DNA of 64,000 nt from Cristatella mucedo. Lineage: Eukaryota > Bryozoa > Phylactolaemata > Cristatellidae. Within the stretch, counting starts at the first letter, position 1. Every line of letters starts with the position of its first letter. Both the position numbers and the translations under genes were made by a program. This document shows positions 1 to 13,050 of the stretch, piece after piece. Location of the stretch: assembly GCA_009760855.2 (NCBI GenBank), contig WPIO01000319.1, forward strand, positions 32,825 to 96,824, read 5' to 3'. The notes under the pieces are model-generated. The model made no database searches, was not told where the DNA came from, and worked only from the letters and a program-made list of their open reading frames with translations.

Positions 1-1970
1 TGCTGCAGAGTGAGGGGCCTAGCATTACGCCATTCACACTTGAATAGCTTATCTTGCATGATATCCCAGCAGATCGCACAATATCTAGATACTTTAAAGC
101 AATCCGCCGGGGCATGCAGTTGTTTGCACCATAATGCAGCTCCTTGCTTTAGGTAATCGCACTTGAATAACTCATTTTGCTTGAGTTTGCAGCAGATCGC
201 AGAATATTAAGACACCTCGATACTTCTCGTTATATCGTGTGATAGCTTGCTGCAGAGTGGGGCGCCTAGCATTGGGTCATTCACACTTAAATAACCTACT
301 TTGCATGAGATCGCAGCAGATCGCACAATATCTAGATACTTTAAATCAACCCGTCTAAGCGTGCTGTAGCTTGCAGGGGAGTGCAGCTCCTTGCTTTAGG
401 CAATCGCACCTGAATAAGACATTTCGGTTAAGTTTGCTGCAGATCGCTGAATATAAAGACACCTTAATACTGCTCGTTATATCGTGTGATAACTTGCTGC
501 AGATTGAGGCGCCTAGCATTAGGCCATTCACACTTGAATAGCTTATCTTGCATGAGTTTACAGCAGATCGCATAATATTGAGATACTTTAAATCAACCCG
601 CCAGAGCGTGGAGTAGTTTGCAGCATAATGCAGCTCCTTGCTTCAGGCAATCGCACATGAATAACTCATTTCGCTTGAGTTTGCAGCAAATCGCTGAATA
701 AAAAGACACCTCGATACTGCTCATTATATCGTGTGATAACTTGCTGCAGATTGCGGCTACTTTCATTAGGCCATTCGCACGTGAATAGCTTATTTTGCAT
801 GACTTAACAGCAGATCGCACATTATCTAGATACTTTAAATCAACCCGTCAAGGCATGAAGTAGCTTGGAGTAGAGTGCAGGCCTTGCTTTAGGCAATCGC
901 AATTGAATAATTCATTTCGCTTGAGTTTGCAGCAGATCGCTGAATATAAAGACACCTCGATACTGCTCGTTACATCGTGTGATGACGTGCTGCAGAGTGA
1001 GGGGCCTAGCATTAGGCCATTCACACTTGAATAGCTTATCTTGCATGATATCCCAGCAGATAGCACAATATCTAGATACTTTAAAGCAATCCGCCGGGGC
1101 ATGCAGTTGTTTGCACCATAATGCAGCTCCTTGCTTTAGGCAATCGCACTTGAATAACTCATTTTGCTTGAGTTTGCAGCAGATCGCAGAATATTAAGAC
1201 ACCTCGATACTTCTCGTTATATCGTGTGATAGCTTGCTGCAGAGTGAGGCGCCTAGCATTAGGTCATTCACACTTGAATAACCTACTAGGCATGAGATCT
1301 CAGCTGATCGCACAATATCTAGATACTTTAAATCAACCCGTCTAAGCGTTTGGTAGCTTGAAGCGGAGTGCAGCTCCTTGCTTTAGGCAATCGCACCTGA
1401 GTAACACATTTTGGTTAAGTTTGCTGCAGATCGCTGAATATAAAGACACCTCGATACTGCTCGTTATATTGTGTGATAACTTCCTGCAGATTGAGGCGCC
1501 TAGCATTAGGCCATTCAAACTTGAATAGCTTATCTTGCATGAGTTTACAGCAGATCGCATAATATCGAGATACTTTAAATCAACCCGCCAGAGCATGGAG
1601 TAGTTTGCAGCATAATGCAGCTCCTTGCTTCAGGCAATCGCACTTGAATAACTCGGTTTGCTTGAGTTTGCAGCAAATCGCTAAATATAAAGACACCTCG
1701 ATACTGCTCTTTATAGGGCGTCATGACTTGCTGCAGAGTGGGGCGCCTAGCATTAGGCCATTCACACTTAAATAGCTTATTTTGCATGACTTCACAGCAG
1801 ATCGCACAATATCTACATACTTCAAATCAACCAGTAAAGGCAAGAAGTAGCTCGGAGCAGAGTGCAGGCCTTGCTATATGCAGTCGCACTTGAATAATTC
1901 ATTTCGCTTGAGTTTGCAGCAGATCGCAGAATATGAAGACACCACGATACTGCTCGTTATAGAGCGATAT
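1..1970 (+). repeat. Two diverged tandem four-monomer units
   Basis: The stretch from 1 to about 984 matches 985 to about 1970 at an offset of 984-987 bp, which is four monomers. Shared labels are GATATCCCAGCAGATCGC, the CAATCCGCCGGGGCATGCAG junction, TTGTTTGCACCATAATGC and the later AGTTTGCAGCATAATGC monomer. The copies differ by many substitutions, so this is an older four-monomer register and not a recent duplication. Confidence 0.7.
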
Positions 1971-2695
1971 AACTTGCTGCAGAGTGCAGTGCCTTGCATT
2001 AGGCCATTCACACTTGAATAGCTTATTTTTCATGACTTCACAGCAGATCGCACAATATCTAGATACTTTAAATAAACCCGTTAAGGCATGAAGTATCTCG
2101 GAGCAGAGTGCAGGCCTTGCTTTAGGCAATCGCACTTGAATAATTCATTTCGCTTGAGTTTGCAGCAGATAGCTGAATAAAATGACAACTCGATACTGCT
2201 CGTTATATCGTGTGATAACTTGCTGCAGATTACGGCGCCTTGCATTAGGCCATTCACAATTGAATAGCTTATTTTGCATGACTTCACAGCAGATCGCACA
2301 ATATCTAGATACTCTAAATCAACCCGTCAAGTCATGCAGTCCCTCGGAAAGGAGTGCAGGATTTGCTTTAGGCAATCGCACATAAATAACTCATTTTGGT
2401 TGAGTTTGCAGCAGATCGCTGAATGTAAAGACACCTCGATACTGCTCGTTATATCGCGTGATGACGTACTGCAGAGTGGGGGGCCTTGCATTAACCCATT
2501 CACACATGAATAGCTTATTTTGCATGAGTTTACAGCAGATCGCACGATATGTAGATAATTTAAATTAAACCGTCAAGTCATGCAGTACCTCGGAGCAGAG
2601 TGATGACCTTGCTTCAGGCAATCGCACTTGAATGAGTCATTTCGCTTAAGTTTGCAGCAGATCGCAGAATACAAAGACACCTCGATACTTCTCGT
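985..2695 (+). repeat. Segmental block P, copy 1 (about 7 monomers)
   Basis: This run of ordered monomer variants recurs at offset 9,827 (copy 2, 10,812-12,522) and at offset 19,759 (copy 3, to about 22,069). Labels include CAATCCGCCGGGGCATGC, GGTAGCTTGAAGCGGAGTG, CTTGCTATATGCAGTCGCAC and GAATAAAATGACAACTCG in that order. Similarity to copy 2 stops near 2,695, where the half-B sequences diverge. Similarity to copy 3 stops near 2,310. Confidence 0.8.
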
Positions 2696-5459
2696 TACAT
2701 CGTGTGATAGCTTGCTGCAGAGTGAGGCGCCTAGCATTAGGCCATTCACACTTGAATAACCTACTAGGCATGAGATCGCAGCTGATCGCACAATATCTAG
2801 ATACTTTAAATCAACCCGTCTAAGCATGCGGTAGCTTGAAGCGGAGTGCAGCTCCTTGCTTTAGGCAATCGCACTTGAATAACTCAGTTCGGTTGAGTTT
2901 GCAGCTGATCGCGGAATATAAAGACATCTCGATACTGCCCGTTATAGCTTGTGATAACTTGCTGCTGAGTGTGGCACCTAGCATTAGGCCATTCACACTT
3001 GAATACCTTATTTTTTATGGGTTCACAGCAGATCGCACATTATCTAGATACTTCAAATCAACCCGTCAAGGCATGAAGTAGCTCGGAGCAGACTGCAGGC
3101 CTTGCTTTAGGCAATCGCACTTGAATAATTCATTTCGCTTGAGTTTGCAGCAGATCGCTGAATATAAAGACACCTCGATACTGCTCGTTATATCGTGTGA
3201 TGACGTGCTGCAGAGTGAGGGGCCTAACATTAGGCCATTCACACTTGAATAGCTTATTTTGCATGACTTCACAGCAGATCGCACAATATCTAGATACTCT
3301 AAATCAAGCCGTCAAGTCATGCAGTCCCTCGGAAAGGAGTGCAGGATTTGCTTTAGGCAATCGCACATAAATAACTCATTTTGGTTGAGTTTGCAGCAGA
3401 TCGCTGAATGTAAAGACACCTCGACACTTCTCGTTATATCGTGTGATAACTTGCTGCAGGGTGCGGCGCCTAGCATTAGGTTGTGCACTCGTGAATAACC
3501 TACTTTGCAGGACTTCACAGTAGATCGCACAATATCTAGATACTTTAAAGCAATCCGCCGGGGCATGCAGTTGTTTGAACCATAATGCAGCTCCTTGCTT
3601 TAGGCAATCGCACTTGAATAACTCATTTTGCTTGAGTTTGCAGCAGATCGCAGAATATTAAGACACCTCGATACATGCTCGTTATATCGTGTAATAACTT
3701 GCGGCAGAGTGAGGCGCCTAGCATTAGGCCATTCACATTTGAATAGCTGATTTTGCTTTGTCTACAGCAGATCGCACAATATCTAGATACTTTAAATCAA
3801 CCCGTTAAGGCGTGTGGTAGCTTGCAGCGGAGTGCAGCTCCTTGCTTTAGGCAATCGCACCTGAGTAACACATTTTGGTTAAGTTTGCTGCAGATCGCTG
3901 AATATAAAGACACCTCGATACTGCTCGTTATATCGTGTGATAACTTGCTGCAGACTGAGGGGCCTAGCATTAGGCCATTCACACTTGAATAGCTTATCTT
4001 GCATGAGTTCACAGCAGATCGCACAATATCTAGATACTTTAAATCAACCAGTAAAGGCAAAAAGTATCTCGGAGCAGAGTGCAGGCCTTGCTTTAGGCAA
4101 TCGCACTTGAATGAGTCATTTCGCTTAAGTTTGCAGCAGATCGCAGAATACAAAGACACCTCGATACTGCTCGTTATAGAGCGTGATAACTTGCTGCAGA
4201 GTGCAGTGCCTTGCATTAGGCCATTCACACTTGAATAGCTTATTTTGCATGACTTCACAGCAGATCGCACAATATCTAAATACTTTAAATAAACCCGTTC
4301 AGGCATGAAGTATCTCGGAGCAGAGTGCAGGCCTTGCTTTAGGCAATCGCACTTGAATAATTCATTTCGCTTGAGTTTGCAGCNCACCTCGATACTGCTC
4401 GTTATATCGTGTGATAACTTGCTGCAGATTGCGGCGCCTTGCATTAGGCCATTCACACTTGAATAGCTTATTTTGCATGACTTCACAGCAGATCGCACAA
4501 TATCTAGATACTTTAAATCAACCCGTCAAGCGTGTGGTAGCTTGCAGCAAAGTGCAGCTACTTGCTTTAGGCAATCGCACATGAATAACTCATTTTGGTA
4601 AAGTTTGCAGCAGATCGTTGAAAATAAAGACACCTTGATACTGCTCGTTATATCGTGTGATAACTTGCTGCAGATTGCGGCGCCTAGCATTAGGCCATTC
4701 ACACGTGAATAGCCTATTTTGCATGAGTTCACAGCAGATTGCACAATATCTAGATACTTTAAATCAACCCGTCAAGTCATGCAGTCGCTCGGAGCAGAGT
4801 GCTGGCCTTGCTTTAGGCGATCGCACATGAATAACTCATTTTGGTAAAGTTTGCAGCTGATCGCGTAATATATAAAGACATCTCGATACTGCTCGTTATA
4901 GCGTGCGATAGCTTGCTGCAGAGTGGGGCCCCTACCATTAGGCCATTCACACTTGAATAACATACTTTGGATGAGATCGCAGCAGATCGCACAATTTCTA
5001 GATACTTTAAATCGACCCGTCTCAGCGTGCAGTAGCTTGCAGCAGAATGCAGCTCCTTGCTTCAGGCAATCGCACTTGAATAACTCATTTCGGTTGAGTT
5101 TGCAGCTGATCGCGTAATATATAAAGACATCTCGATACAGCTCGTTATATCGTGTGATAACTTGCTGCAGATTGCGGCGCCTTGCATAGGGCCATTCACA
5201 CTTGAATAGCCGATTTTGCTTTGTCTACAGCAGATCGCACAATATCTAGATACTTTAAATCAACTCGCCAGAGTGTGCAGTAGTTTGCAGCATAATGCAG
5301 CACCTTGCTTCAGGCAATCGCACTTGAATAACTCATTTCGGTTGAGTTTGCAGAAGATCGTGGAATAAAAAGACACCTCAATACTGCTCGTTATGGCGTG
5401 TGATAACTTGCTGCGGAGTGTAGTGCCATGCATTAAGCCATTCTCACTTGAATAACCTA
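2696..5459 (+). repeat. Heterogeneous satellite monomers
   Basis: About eleven monomers of mixed type. The part up to about 2,990 recurs at 22,948-23,240 (offset 20,252). The rest includes the only assembly N. Two consecutive monomers here are exactly 246 bp and in frame, giving a 233-codon minus-strand open frame at 3797-4498 with an 82-residue period. I see no gene signature beyond that periodic frame. Confidence 0.8.
4384..4384. other. Assembly gap placeholder (single N)
   Basis: A single N sits between TTTGCAGC and CACCTCGATACTGC. Every other half A has about 19 further bases there (the end of the CAGCAGATCGC box through ATAAAGA). The N therefore marks an unresolved join, and the true missing length could be 19 bp or that plus any number of whole monomers. 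Confidence 0.85.
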
Positions 5460-8240
5460 TTTTGCATGAGATCGCAGCAGATCGCACAATATCTAGATAC
5501 TTTAAATCAACCCGTCAAGTCATGCAGTCGCTCGGAGAGGAGTGCAGGCCTTGCTTTAGGCATTCGCACTTGAATAACTCATTTCGCTTGAGTTTGCAGC
5601 AGATCGCTGAATATAAAGACACCACCATACTGCTTGTTATAGAGTGTGACTTGCTGCAGAGTGCGGCGCTTTGCATTAGGCCATTTACACTTGAAAAGCT
5701 TATTTTGCATGATTTCACAGCAGATCGCACAATATCTAGCTACTTTAAATCCAACCGTCGAAGCGTGCAGGAGCTAGCAGCAGAGTGCTGCACCTTGGTT
5801 TAGGCAATCACACTTGAATAACGAACTTTGCTTGACTTTGCAGCATATCGCGGAACATTAAGATACCTCGATACCGCACCTCATTCCGTATGATAACTTG
5901 CTGCAGAGTGCGGTGCCTTGCATTAAGCCATTCACACTTGAATAACTTATTTTGCATGAGTTTACAGCAGATCGGACAATATCTAGAGACTTTAAATCCA
6001 CCCGTCGAAGCTTGCATGAGCTAGCAGCAGAGTGCTGCGCCTTGCTTTGGGCAATCGTACTTAAAAAACACATTTCGAATGAGTTTTCAGAAGATCACGG
6101 AATGTAAAGACACCTCAATACTGCTCGTTATGGCGTGTGATAACTTGCTCGTGAGTGTGGTGCCTTGCATTAAGCCATTCTCACTTGAACAACCTATTTT
6201 GCATGAGATAGCAGGAGATTGCCCAATATCTGAATACTTTAAATCCAACCGTCGAAGCATGCAGGAGCTGGCAGCAGAGTGCTCAGCTTCGCTTTAGGCA
6301 ATCGCACTTGAAAAACGCATTTTGCTTGATTTTGCAGAAGATCGCTGAATATAAAGACACCTCGATACTGCTCGTTCTATCGTGTGATAACTTGCTGCAG
6401 ATTGCAGAGTCTTGCATTAGGCCATTCACACTTGAATAGCTTATTTTGCATGACTTCACAGCAGATCGCACTTAATCTAGATACTTTAAATCAACCCGTC
6501 AAGTCATGCAGTCGCCCGGAGATTAGTGCAGGCCTTGCATTAGGCAATCGCACTTGAATAACTCATTTCGCTTGAGTTTCCAGCAGATCTCAGAATATTA
6601 AGACACCTCGATACGGCTCGTTATAGCATGTGATAACTTGCTGCAGTGTGAGGCGCCTTGCATTAAGCCATTCACACTTGAATAGCTTATCTTGCATAAG
6701 TTCACAGCAGATCGCACAATATCTAGATACTTTAAATCAACCCGTCTAAGCGTGCTGTAGCTTGCAGCAGAGTCCAGCTACTTGGTTTAGGCAATCGCAC
6801 CTGAATAACACATTTCGGTTAATTTTGCTGCAGTTCGCTGAGTATAAAGACACCTCGATACTGCTCGTTATATCGTGTGATAACTTGCTGGAGATTGCGA
6901 CGCCTAGCATTAGGCCATTCACACTTGAATAGCTTATCTTGCATGATATCCCAGCAGATCGCACAATATCTAGATACTTTAAACCAATCCGCCGGGACAT
7001 GCAGTTGTTTGCACCAAAATGCACCTCCTTGTTTTAGGCAAACGCACTTGAATAACTCATTTCGCTTGAGTTTGCAGCAGATCGCAGAATATTAAGACAC
7101 CTCGATGCTGCTCGTTATAGCATGTGATAACTTGCTGCAGTGTGAGGCGCCTTGCATTAAGCCATTCACACTTGAATAGCTTATCTTGCATGAGTTCAGA
7201 GCAGATCGCACAATATCTAGAAACTTTAAATCAACCCACCAGAGTGTGCAGTAGTTTGCAGCATAATGCAGCTCCTTGCTTTAGGCAATCGCACTTGAAT
7301 AACTCAGTTCGGTTGAGTTTGCAGCTGATCGCGGAATATAAAGACATCTCGATACTGCCCGTTATAGCTTGTGATAACTTGCTGCACATTGTTGGGCCTT
7401 GCATTAGGCCATTCACACGTGAATAGCTTATTTTGCATGACTTCACAGTAGATCGCACAATATCTAGCTACTTTAAATCCAACCGTCGAAGCGTGCAGGA
7501 GCTAGCAGCAGAGTGCTGCACCTTGGTTTAGGCAATCACACTTGAATAACGAACTTTGCTTGACTTTGAAGCATATCGCGGAACATAAAGATACCTTGAT
7601 ACTGCACCTCATTCCGTATGATAACTTGCTGCAGAGTGCATTTCCTTGCATTAAGCCATTCACACTTGAATAACTTATTTTGCATGAGTTTACAGCAGAT
7701 CGCACAATATCTAGAGACTTTAACTCCACCCGTCGAAGCTTGCATGTGCTGGCAGCAGAGTGCTGCACCTTGCTTAGGGCAATCGTACTTAAAAAACACA
7801 TTTTGAATGAGTTTTCAGAAGATCACGGAATGTAAAGACACCTCAATACTGCTCGTTATGGCGTGTGATAACTTGCTGGTGAGTGTGGTGTATTGCATTA
7901 AGCCATTCTCACTTGAATAACCTATTTTGCATGAGATAGCAGGAGATTGCCCAATATCTAGATACTTTAAATCCACCCGTCAGAGTGTGCAGTAGTTTGC
8001 AGCAGAGTGCAGCTTCGCTTTAGGCAATCGCACTTGAAAAACGCATTTTGCTTGATTTTGCAGAAGATCGCAGAATATGAAGACACCTCGATACCGCTGG
8101 TTATATCGTGTGATAACTTGCTGCAGATTGCGGCGCCTAGCATTAGGCCATTCACACTTGAATAGCTTATCTTGCATGAGTTCACAGCAGATCGCACAAT
8201 ATCTAGATACTTTAAATCAACCCACCAGAGCGTGCAGTAG
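5460..8240 (+). repeat. Segmental block Q, copy 1 (GTCGAAGC-type monomers)
   Basis: This block is enriched in a distinct monomer class with TCCAACCGTCGAAGC, CAGGAGCTAGCAGCAGAG, CTTGAATAACGAACTTTGC and GATACCTCGATACCGCACC. The part 5,460-6,075 recurs at 16,204-16,819 (offset 10,744). The part 5,808-7,236 recurs at 37,089-38,517 (offset 31,281). The part from about 6,930 recurs at 24,245 onward (offset 17,311), and 7,124 onward at 40,678 (offset 33,554). The same class supplies core monomers of the right-hand HOR domain, so this block is a relative of the amplified unit. Confidence 0.8.
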
Positions 8241-10811
8241 TTAGCAGCATAATGCAGCTTCTTGCTTCAGGCAATCGCACTTGAATAACTCATTTCGGTT
8301 GAGTTTGCAGCTGATCGCGGAATATAAAGACACCTCGATACTGCCCGTTATAGCTTGTGATAACTTGCTGCACATTGTTGGGCCTTGCATTAGGCCATTC
8401 ACACGTGAATAGCTTATTTTGCATGACTTCACAGCAGATCGCACATTATCTAGATACTTTAAATCAACCCGTCAAGTCATGCAGTCCCTCGGAGAGGAGT
8501 GCAGGATTTGCTTTAGGCAATCGCACATAAATAACTCATTTCGGTTGAGTTTGTGGCAGATCGCTGAATGTACGGACACCTCGAAACTGCTCGTTATATC
8601 GCGTGATGACGTACTGCAGAGTGCGGGGCCTTGCTTTAACCCATTCACACATGAATAGCTTATTTCGCATGTGTTTACAGCAGATCGCACGATATGTAGA
8701 TACTTTAAATCAAACCGTCAAGTCAAGCAGTACCTCGGAGCAGAGTGATGGCCTTGCTTTAGGCAATCGCACTTGAATGAGTCATTTCGCTTAAGTTTGC
8801 AGCAGATCGCAGAATACAAAGACACCTCGATACTGCTCGTTATAGAGCGTGATAACTTGCTGCAGAGTGCAGTGCCTTGCATTAGGCCATTCACACTTGA
8901 ATAGCTTATTTTGCATGACTTCACAGCAGATCGCACAATATCTAGATACTTTAAATAAACCCGTCAAGGCATGAAGTATCTCGGAGCAGAGTGCAGGCCT
9001 TGCTTTAGGCAATCGCACCTAAATAATTCATTTCGCTTGAGTTTGCAGCAGATAGCTGAATAAAATGACAACTCGATACTGCTCGTTATATCGTGTGATA
9101 ACTTGCTGCAGATTACGGCGCCTTGCATTAGGCCATTCACAATTGAATAATGCAGCTCCTTGCTTCAGGCAATCGCACTTGAATAACACATTTCGGTTAA
9201 GTTTGCAGCTGATCGCGGAATATAAAGACATCTCGATACTGCTCGTTATAGCGTGTGATAGCTTGCTGCAGAGTGGGGCGCCTAGCATTAGGCCATTCAC
9301 ACTTGAATAACCTACTTTGCATAAGATCGCAGCAGCTCGCACAATATCTAGATACTTTAAATCAACCCGTCTAATCGTGCTGTAGCTTGCAGCAGAGTGC
9401 AGCTCCTTGGTTTAAGCAATCGCACATGAATAACTCATTTCGGTTAAGTTTGCAGCTGATCGCGGAATATAAAGACATCTCGATACTGCTCGTTATAGCG
9501 TGTGATAACTTGCTGCAGATTGCGGCGCCTAGCATTAGGCCATTTACACTTGAATAGCTTATCTCGCATGACTTCACAGCAGATCGCATTATATCTAGAT
9601 ACTTTAAATCAACCAGTCAAGTCATGCAGTCGCCCGGAGATTAGTGCAGGCCTTGCTTTAGGCAATAGCACTTGAATAACTCATTTCGCTTGAGTTTGCA
9701 GCAGATCGCAGAAGATTAAGACACCTCGATACTGCTCGTTATAGCGTGTGATAACTTGCTGCAGATTGCTGCGCCTAGTTAGGCGTTGCATTACTTGAAT
9801 AGCTTATCTTGCATGAGCTTACAGCAGATCGCACAATATCTAGATATTTTAAATCAACCCACCAGAGCGTGCAGTAGTTTGCAGCATAATGCAGCTCCTT
9901 GCTTCAGGCAATCGCACTTGAATAACTCATTTCGGTTGAGTTTGCAGCTGATCGCGGAATATAAAGACACCTCGATACTGCCCGTTATATCGTGTGATAA
10001 CTTGCTGCAGATTGCTGCGCCTAGCATTAGGCCATTCACACTTGAATAGCTTATCTTGCATGATATCCCAGCAGATCGCACAATATCTAGATACTTTAAA
10101 CCAATACGCTGGGGCATGCAGTTGTTTGCACCAAAATGCACCTCCTTGCTTGAGGCAATCGCAATTGAATAACTCATTTTGCTTGAGTTTGCAACAAATC
10201 GCTAAATATAAAGACACCTCGATACTGCTCTATATAGCTGTGATAGCTTGCTGTTGAGTGTGGCGCCTAGCGTTAGGCCATTCACACTTGAATACCTTAT
10301 TTTTTATGGGTTCACAGCAGATCGCACAATATCTAGATACTTTAAATCAACCCGTCAAGTCATGCAGTCCCTCGAGAGGAGTGCAGGTATTGCTTTACGC
10401 AATCGCACATAAATAACTCATTTCGGTTGAGTTTGCAGCAGAGCCCTGAATATAAAGACACCTCGATACTGCTCATTATATCGTGTGATAACTTGCTGCA
10501 GATTGCGGCTCCTTTCATTAGGCCATTCACACGTGAATAGCTTATTTTGCATGACTTCAAAGCAGATCGCACATTATCTAGATACTTTAAATCAACCCGT
10601 CAAGGCATGAAGTAGCTTGGAGTAGAGTGCAGGCCTTGCTTTAGGCAATCGCACTTTAATAATTCTTTACGCTTGAGTTCGCAGCAGATCGCTGAATATT
10701 AAGACACCTCGATACTACTCGTTATATCGTGTGATGACTTGCTGGAGAGTGCTGATATTTGCATTAGGCCATTCACACTTGAATAGCTGATTTTGCATTT
10801 GTCTACAGCAG
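8241..10811 (+). repeat. Mixed monomers with three local rearrangements
   Basis: About ten monomers of several types. Local breaks of register occur at about 9,147 (a deletion of about 87 bp), at 9,772-9,785 (a rearranged half B with a perfect inverted repeat) and at about 10,811 (a deletion of about 173 bp). The stretch 9,786-10,010 recurs at 14,950 and 18,806. No non-satellite sequence is inserted at the breaks. Confidence 0.8.
9772..9785. other. Perfect inverted repeat CGCCTAGTTAGGCG in a rearranged half B
   Basis: The normal GCCTAGCATTAGGC segment is replaced by six-base arms CGCCTA and TAGGCG around GT. It is followed by GTTGCATTACTTGAATAGC, which lacks the usual GGCCATTCAC. It looks like a small rearrangement centred on the monomer's own hairpin. 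Confidence 0.75.
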
Positions 10812-12522
10812 GCGTGCTGCAGAGTGAGGGGCCTAACATTAGGCCATTCACACTTGAATAGCTTATCTTGCATGATATCCCAGCAGATCGCACAATATCT
10901 AGATACTTTAAAGCAATCCGCCGGGGCATGCAGTTGTTTGCACCATAATGCAGCTCCTTGCTTTAGGCAATCGCACTTGAATAACTCATTTTGCTTGAGT
11001 TTGCAGCAGATCGCAGAATATTAAGACACCTCGATACTTCTCGTTTTATCGTGTGATAGCTTGCTGCAGAGTGAGGCGCCTAGCATTAGGTCATTCACAC
11101 TTGAATAACCTACTAGGCATGAGATCGCAGCTGATCGCACAATATCTAGATACTTTAAATCAACCCGTTTAAGCGTGTGGTAGCTTGAAGCGGAGTGCAG
11201 CTCCTTGCTTTAGGCAATCGCACCTGAGTAACACATTTTGGTTAAGTTTGCTGCAGATCGCTGAATATAAAGACACTTCGATACTGCTCGTTATATCGTG
11301 TGATAACTTGCTGCAGACTGAGGCACCTAGCATTAGGCCATTCAAACTTGAATAGCTTATCTTGCATGAGTTCACAGCAGATCGCATAATATCGAGATAC
11401 TTTAAATCAACCCGCCAGAGCATGGAGTAGTTTGCAGCATAATGCAGCTCCTTGCTTCAGGCAATCGCACTTAAATAACTCGGTTTGCTTGAGTTTGCAG
11501 CAAATCGCTAAATATAAAGACTCCTCGATACTGCTCTTTATAGCTCGTCATGACTTGCTGCAGAGTGGGGCGCCGAGCATTAGGCCATTCACACTTAAAT
11601 AGCTTATTTTGCATGAGTTCACAGCAGATCGCACAATATCTAGATACTTCAAATCAACCAGTAAAGGCAAGAAGTAGCTCGGAGCAGAGTGCAGGCCTTG
11701 CTATATGCAGTCGCACTTGAATAATTCATTTCGCTTGAGTTTGCAGCAGATCGCAGAATATGAAGACACCACGATACTGCTCGTTATAGAGCGATATAAC
11801 TTGCTGCAGAGTGCAGTGCCTTGAATTAGGCCATTCACACTTGAATAGCTTATTTTTCATAACTTCACAGCAGATCGCACAATATCTAGATACTTTAAAT
11901 AAACCCGTTAAGGCATGAAGTATCTCGGAGCAGAGTGCAGGCCTTGCTTTAGGCAATCGCACTTGAATAATTCATTTCGCTTGAGTTTGCAGCAGATAGC
12001 TGAATAAAATGACAACTCGATACTGCTCGTTATATCGTGTGATAACTTGCTGCAGATTACGGCGCCTTGCATTAGGCCATTCACAATTGAATAGCTTATT
12101 TTGCATGACTTCACAGCAGATCGCACAATATCTAGATACTCTAAATCAACCCGTCAAGTCATTTAGTGCCTCGGAAAGGAGTGCAGGATTTGCTTTAGGC
12201 AATCGCACATAAAGAACTCATTTTGGTTGAGTTTGCGGCAGATCGCTGAATGTAAAGACACCTCGATACTGCTCGTTATATCGCGTGATGACGTACTGCA
12301 GAGTGGGGGGCCTTGCATTAACCCATTCACACATGAATAGCTTATTTTGCATGAGTTTACAGCAGATCGCACGATATGTAGATAATTTAAATTAAACCGT
12401 CAAGTCATGCAGTACCTCGGAGCAGAGTGATGACCTTGCTTCAGGCAATCGCACTTGAATGAGTCATTTCGCTTAAGTTTGCAGCAGATCGCAGAATACA
12501 AAGACACCTCGATACTTCTCGT
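10812..12522 (+). repeat. Segmental block P, copy 2
   Basis: Collinear with 985-2,695 at a constant offset of 9,827, with scattered substitutions. The left edge coincides with the out-of-register junction near 10,811, where half B of the previous monomer (ending CTACAGCAG) is joined to the GTGCTGCAGAGTGAGG start of this block. The block edge and the deletion breakpoint are therefore the same event or hotspot. Confidence 0.8.
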
Positions 12523-13050
12523 TATATCGTGTGATAACTTGCTGCAGGGTGCGGCGCCTAGCATTAGGTTGTTCACTCGTGAATAACCTACTTTGCAGGA
12601 CTTCACAGTAGATCGCACAATATCTAGATACTTTAAATCAACCCGTCAAGTCATGCAGTCGCTCGGAGCAGAGTGCAGGCCCTGCTTTAGGCAATCGCAC
12701 TTGAATAACTTATTTTGCTTGTGTTTGCAGCAGATCGCAGAATATGAAGACACCTCGATACTGCTAGTTATATCGTGTGATAACTTGCTGCAGATTGCGG
12801 CGCCTAGCATTAGGCCATTCACACTTGAATAGCTTATCTTGCCTGTGTTCACAACAGATCGCACAATATCTAGATACTTTAAATCAACCCGCCAGAGCGT
12901 GCAGTAGTTTGCAGCAAAGCGCAGCTCCTTGCTTTAGGCAATCGCACATGAAAACCACATTTTAGTCAGGTTTGCAGCTGATCGCGGAATATAAAGACAC
13001 CTCGATACTGCCCGTTTTAGCGTGTGATAACTTGCTGCAGATTGCGGCGC
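12523..13050 (+). repeat. Two to three monomers shared with about 23.9-24.2, 26.9 and 29.6 kb
   Basis: Contains the TTGCAGGACTTCACAGTAG half B and the CTTATTTTGCTTGTGTTTGC half A. The run 12,400-12,832 matches 23,811-24,243 at offset 11,411. Related runs lie at 26,900-27,170 and 29,600-29,870. Confidence 0.75.
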
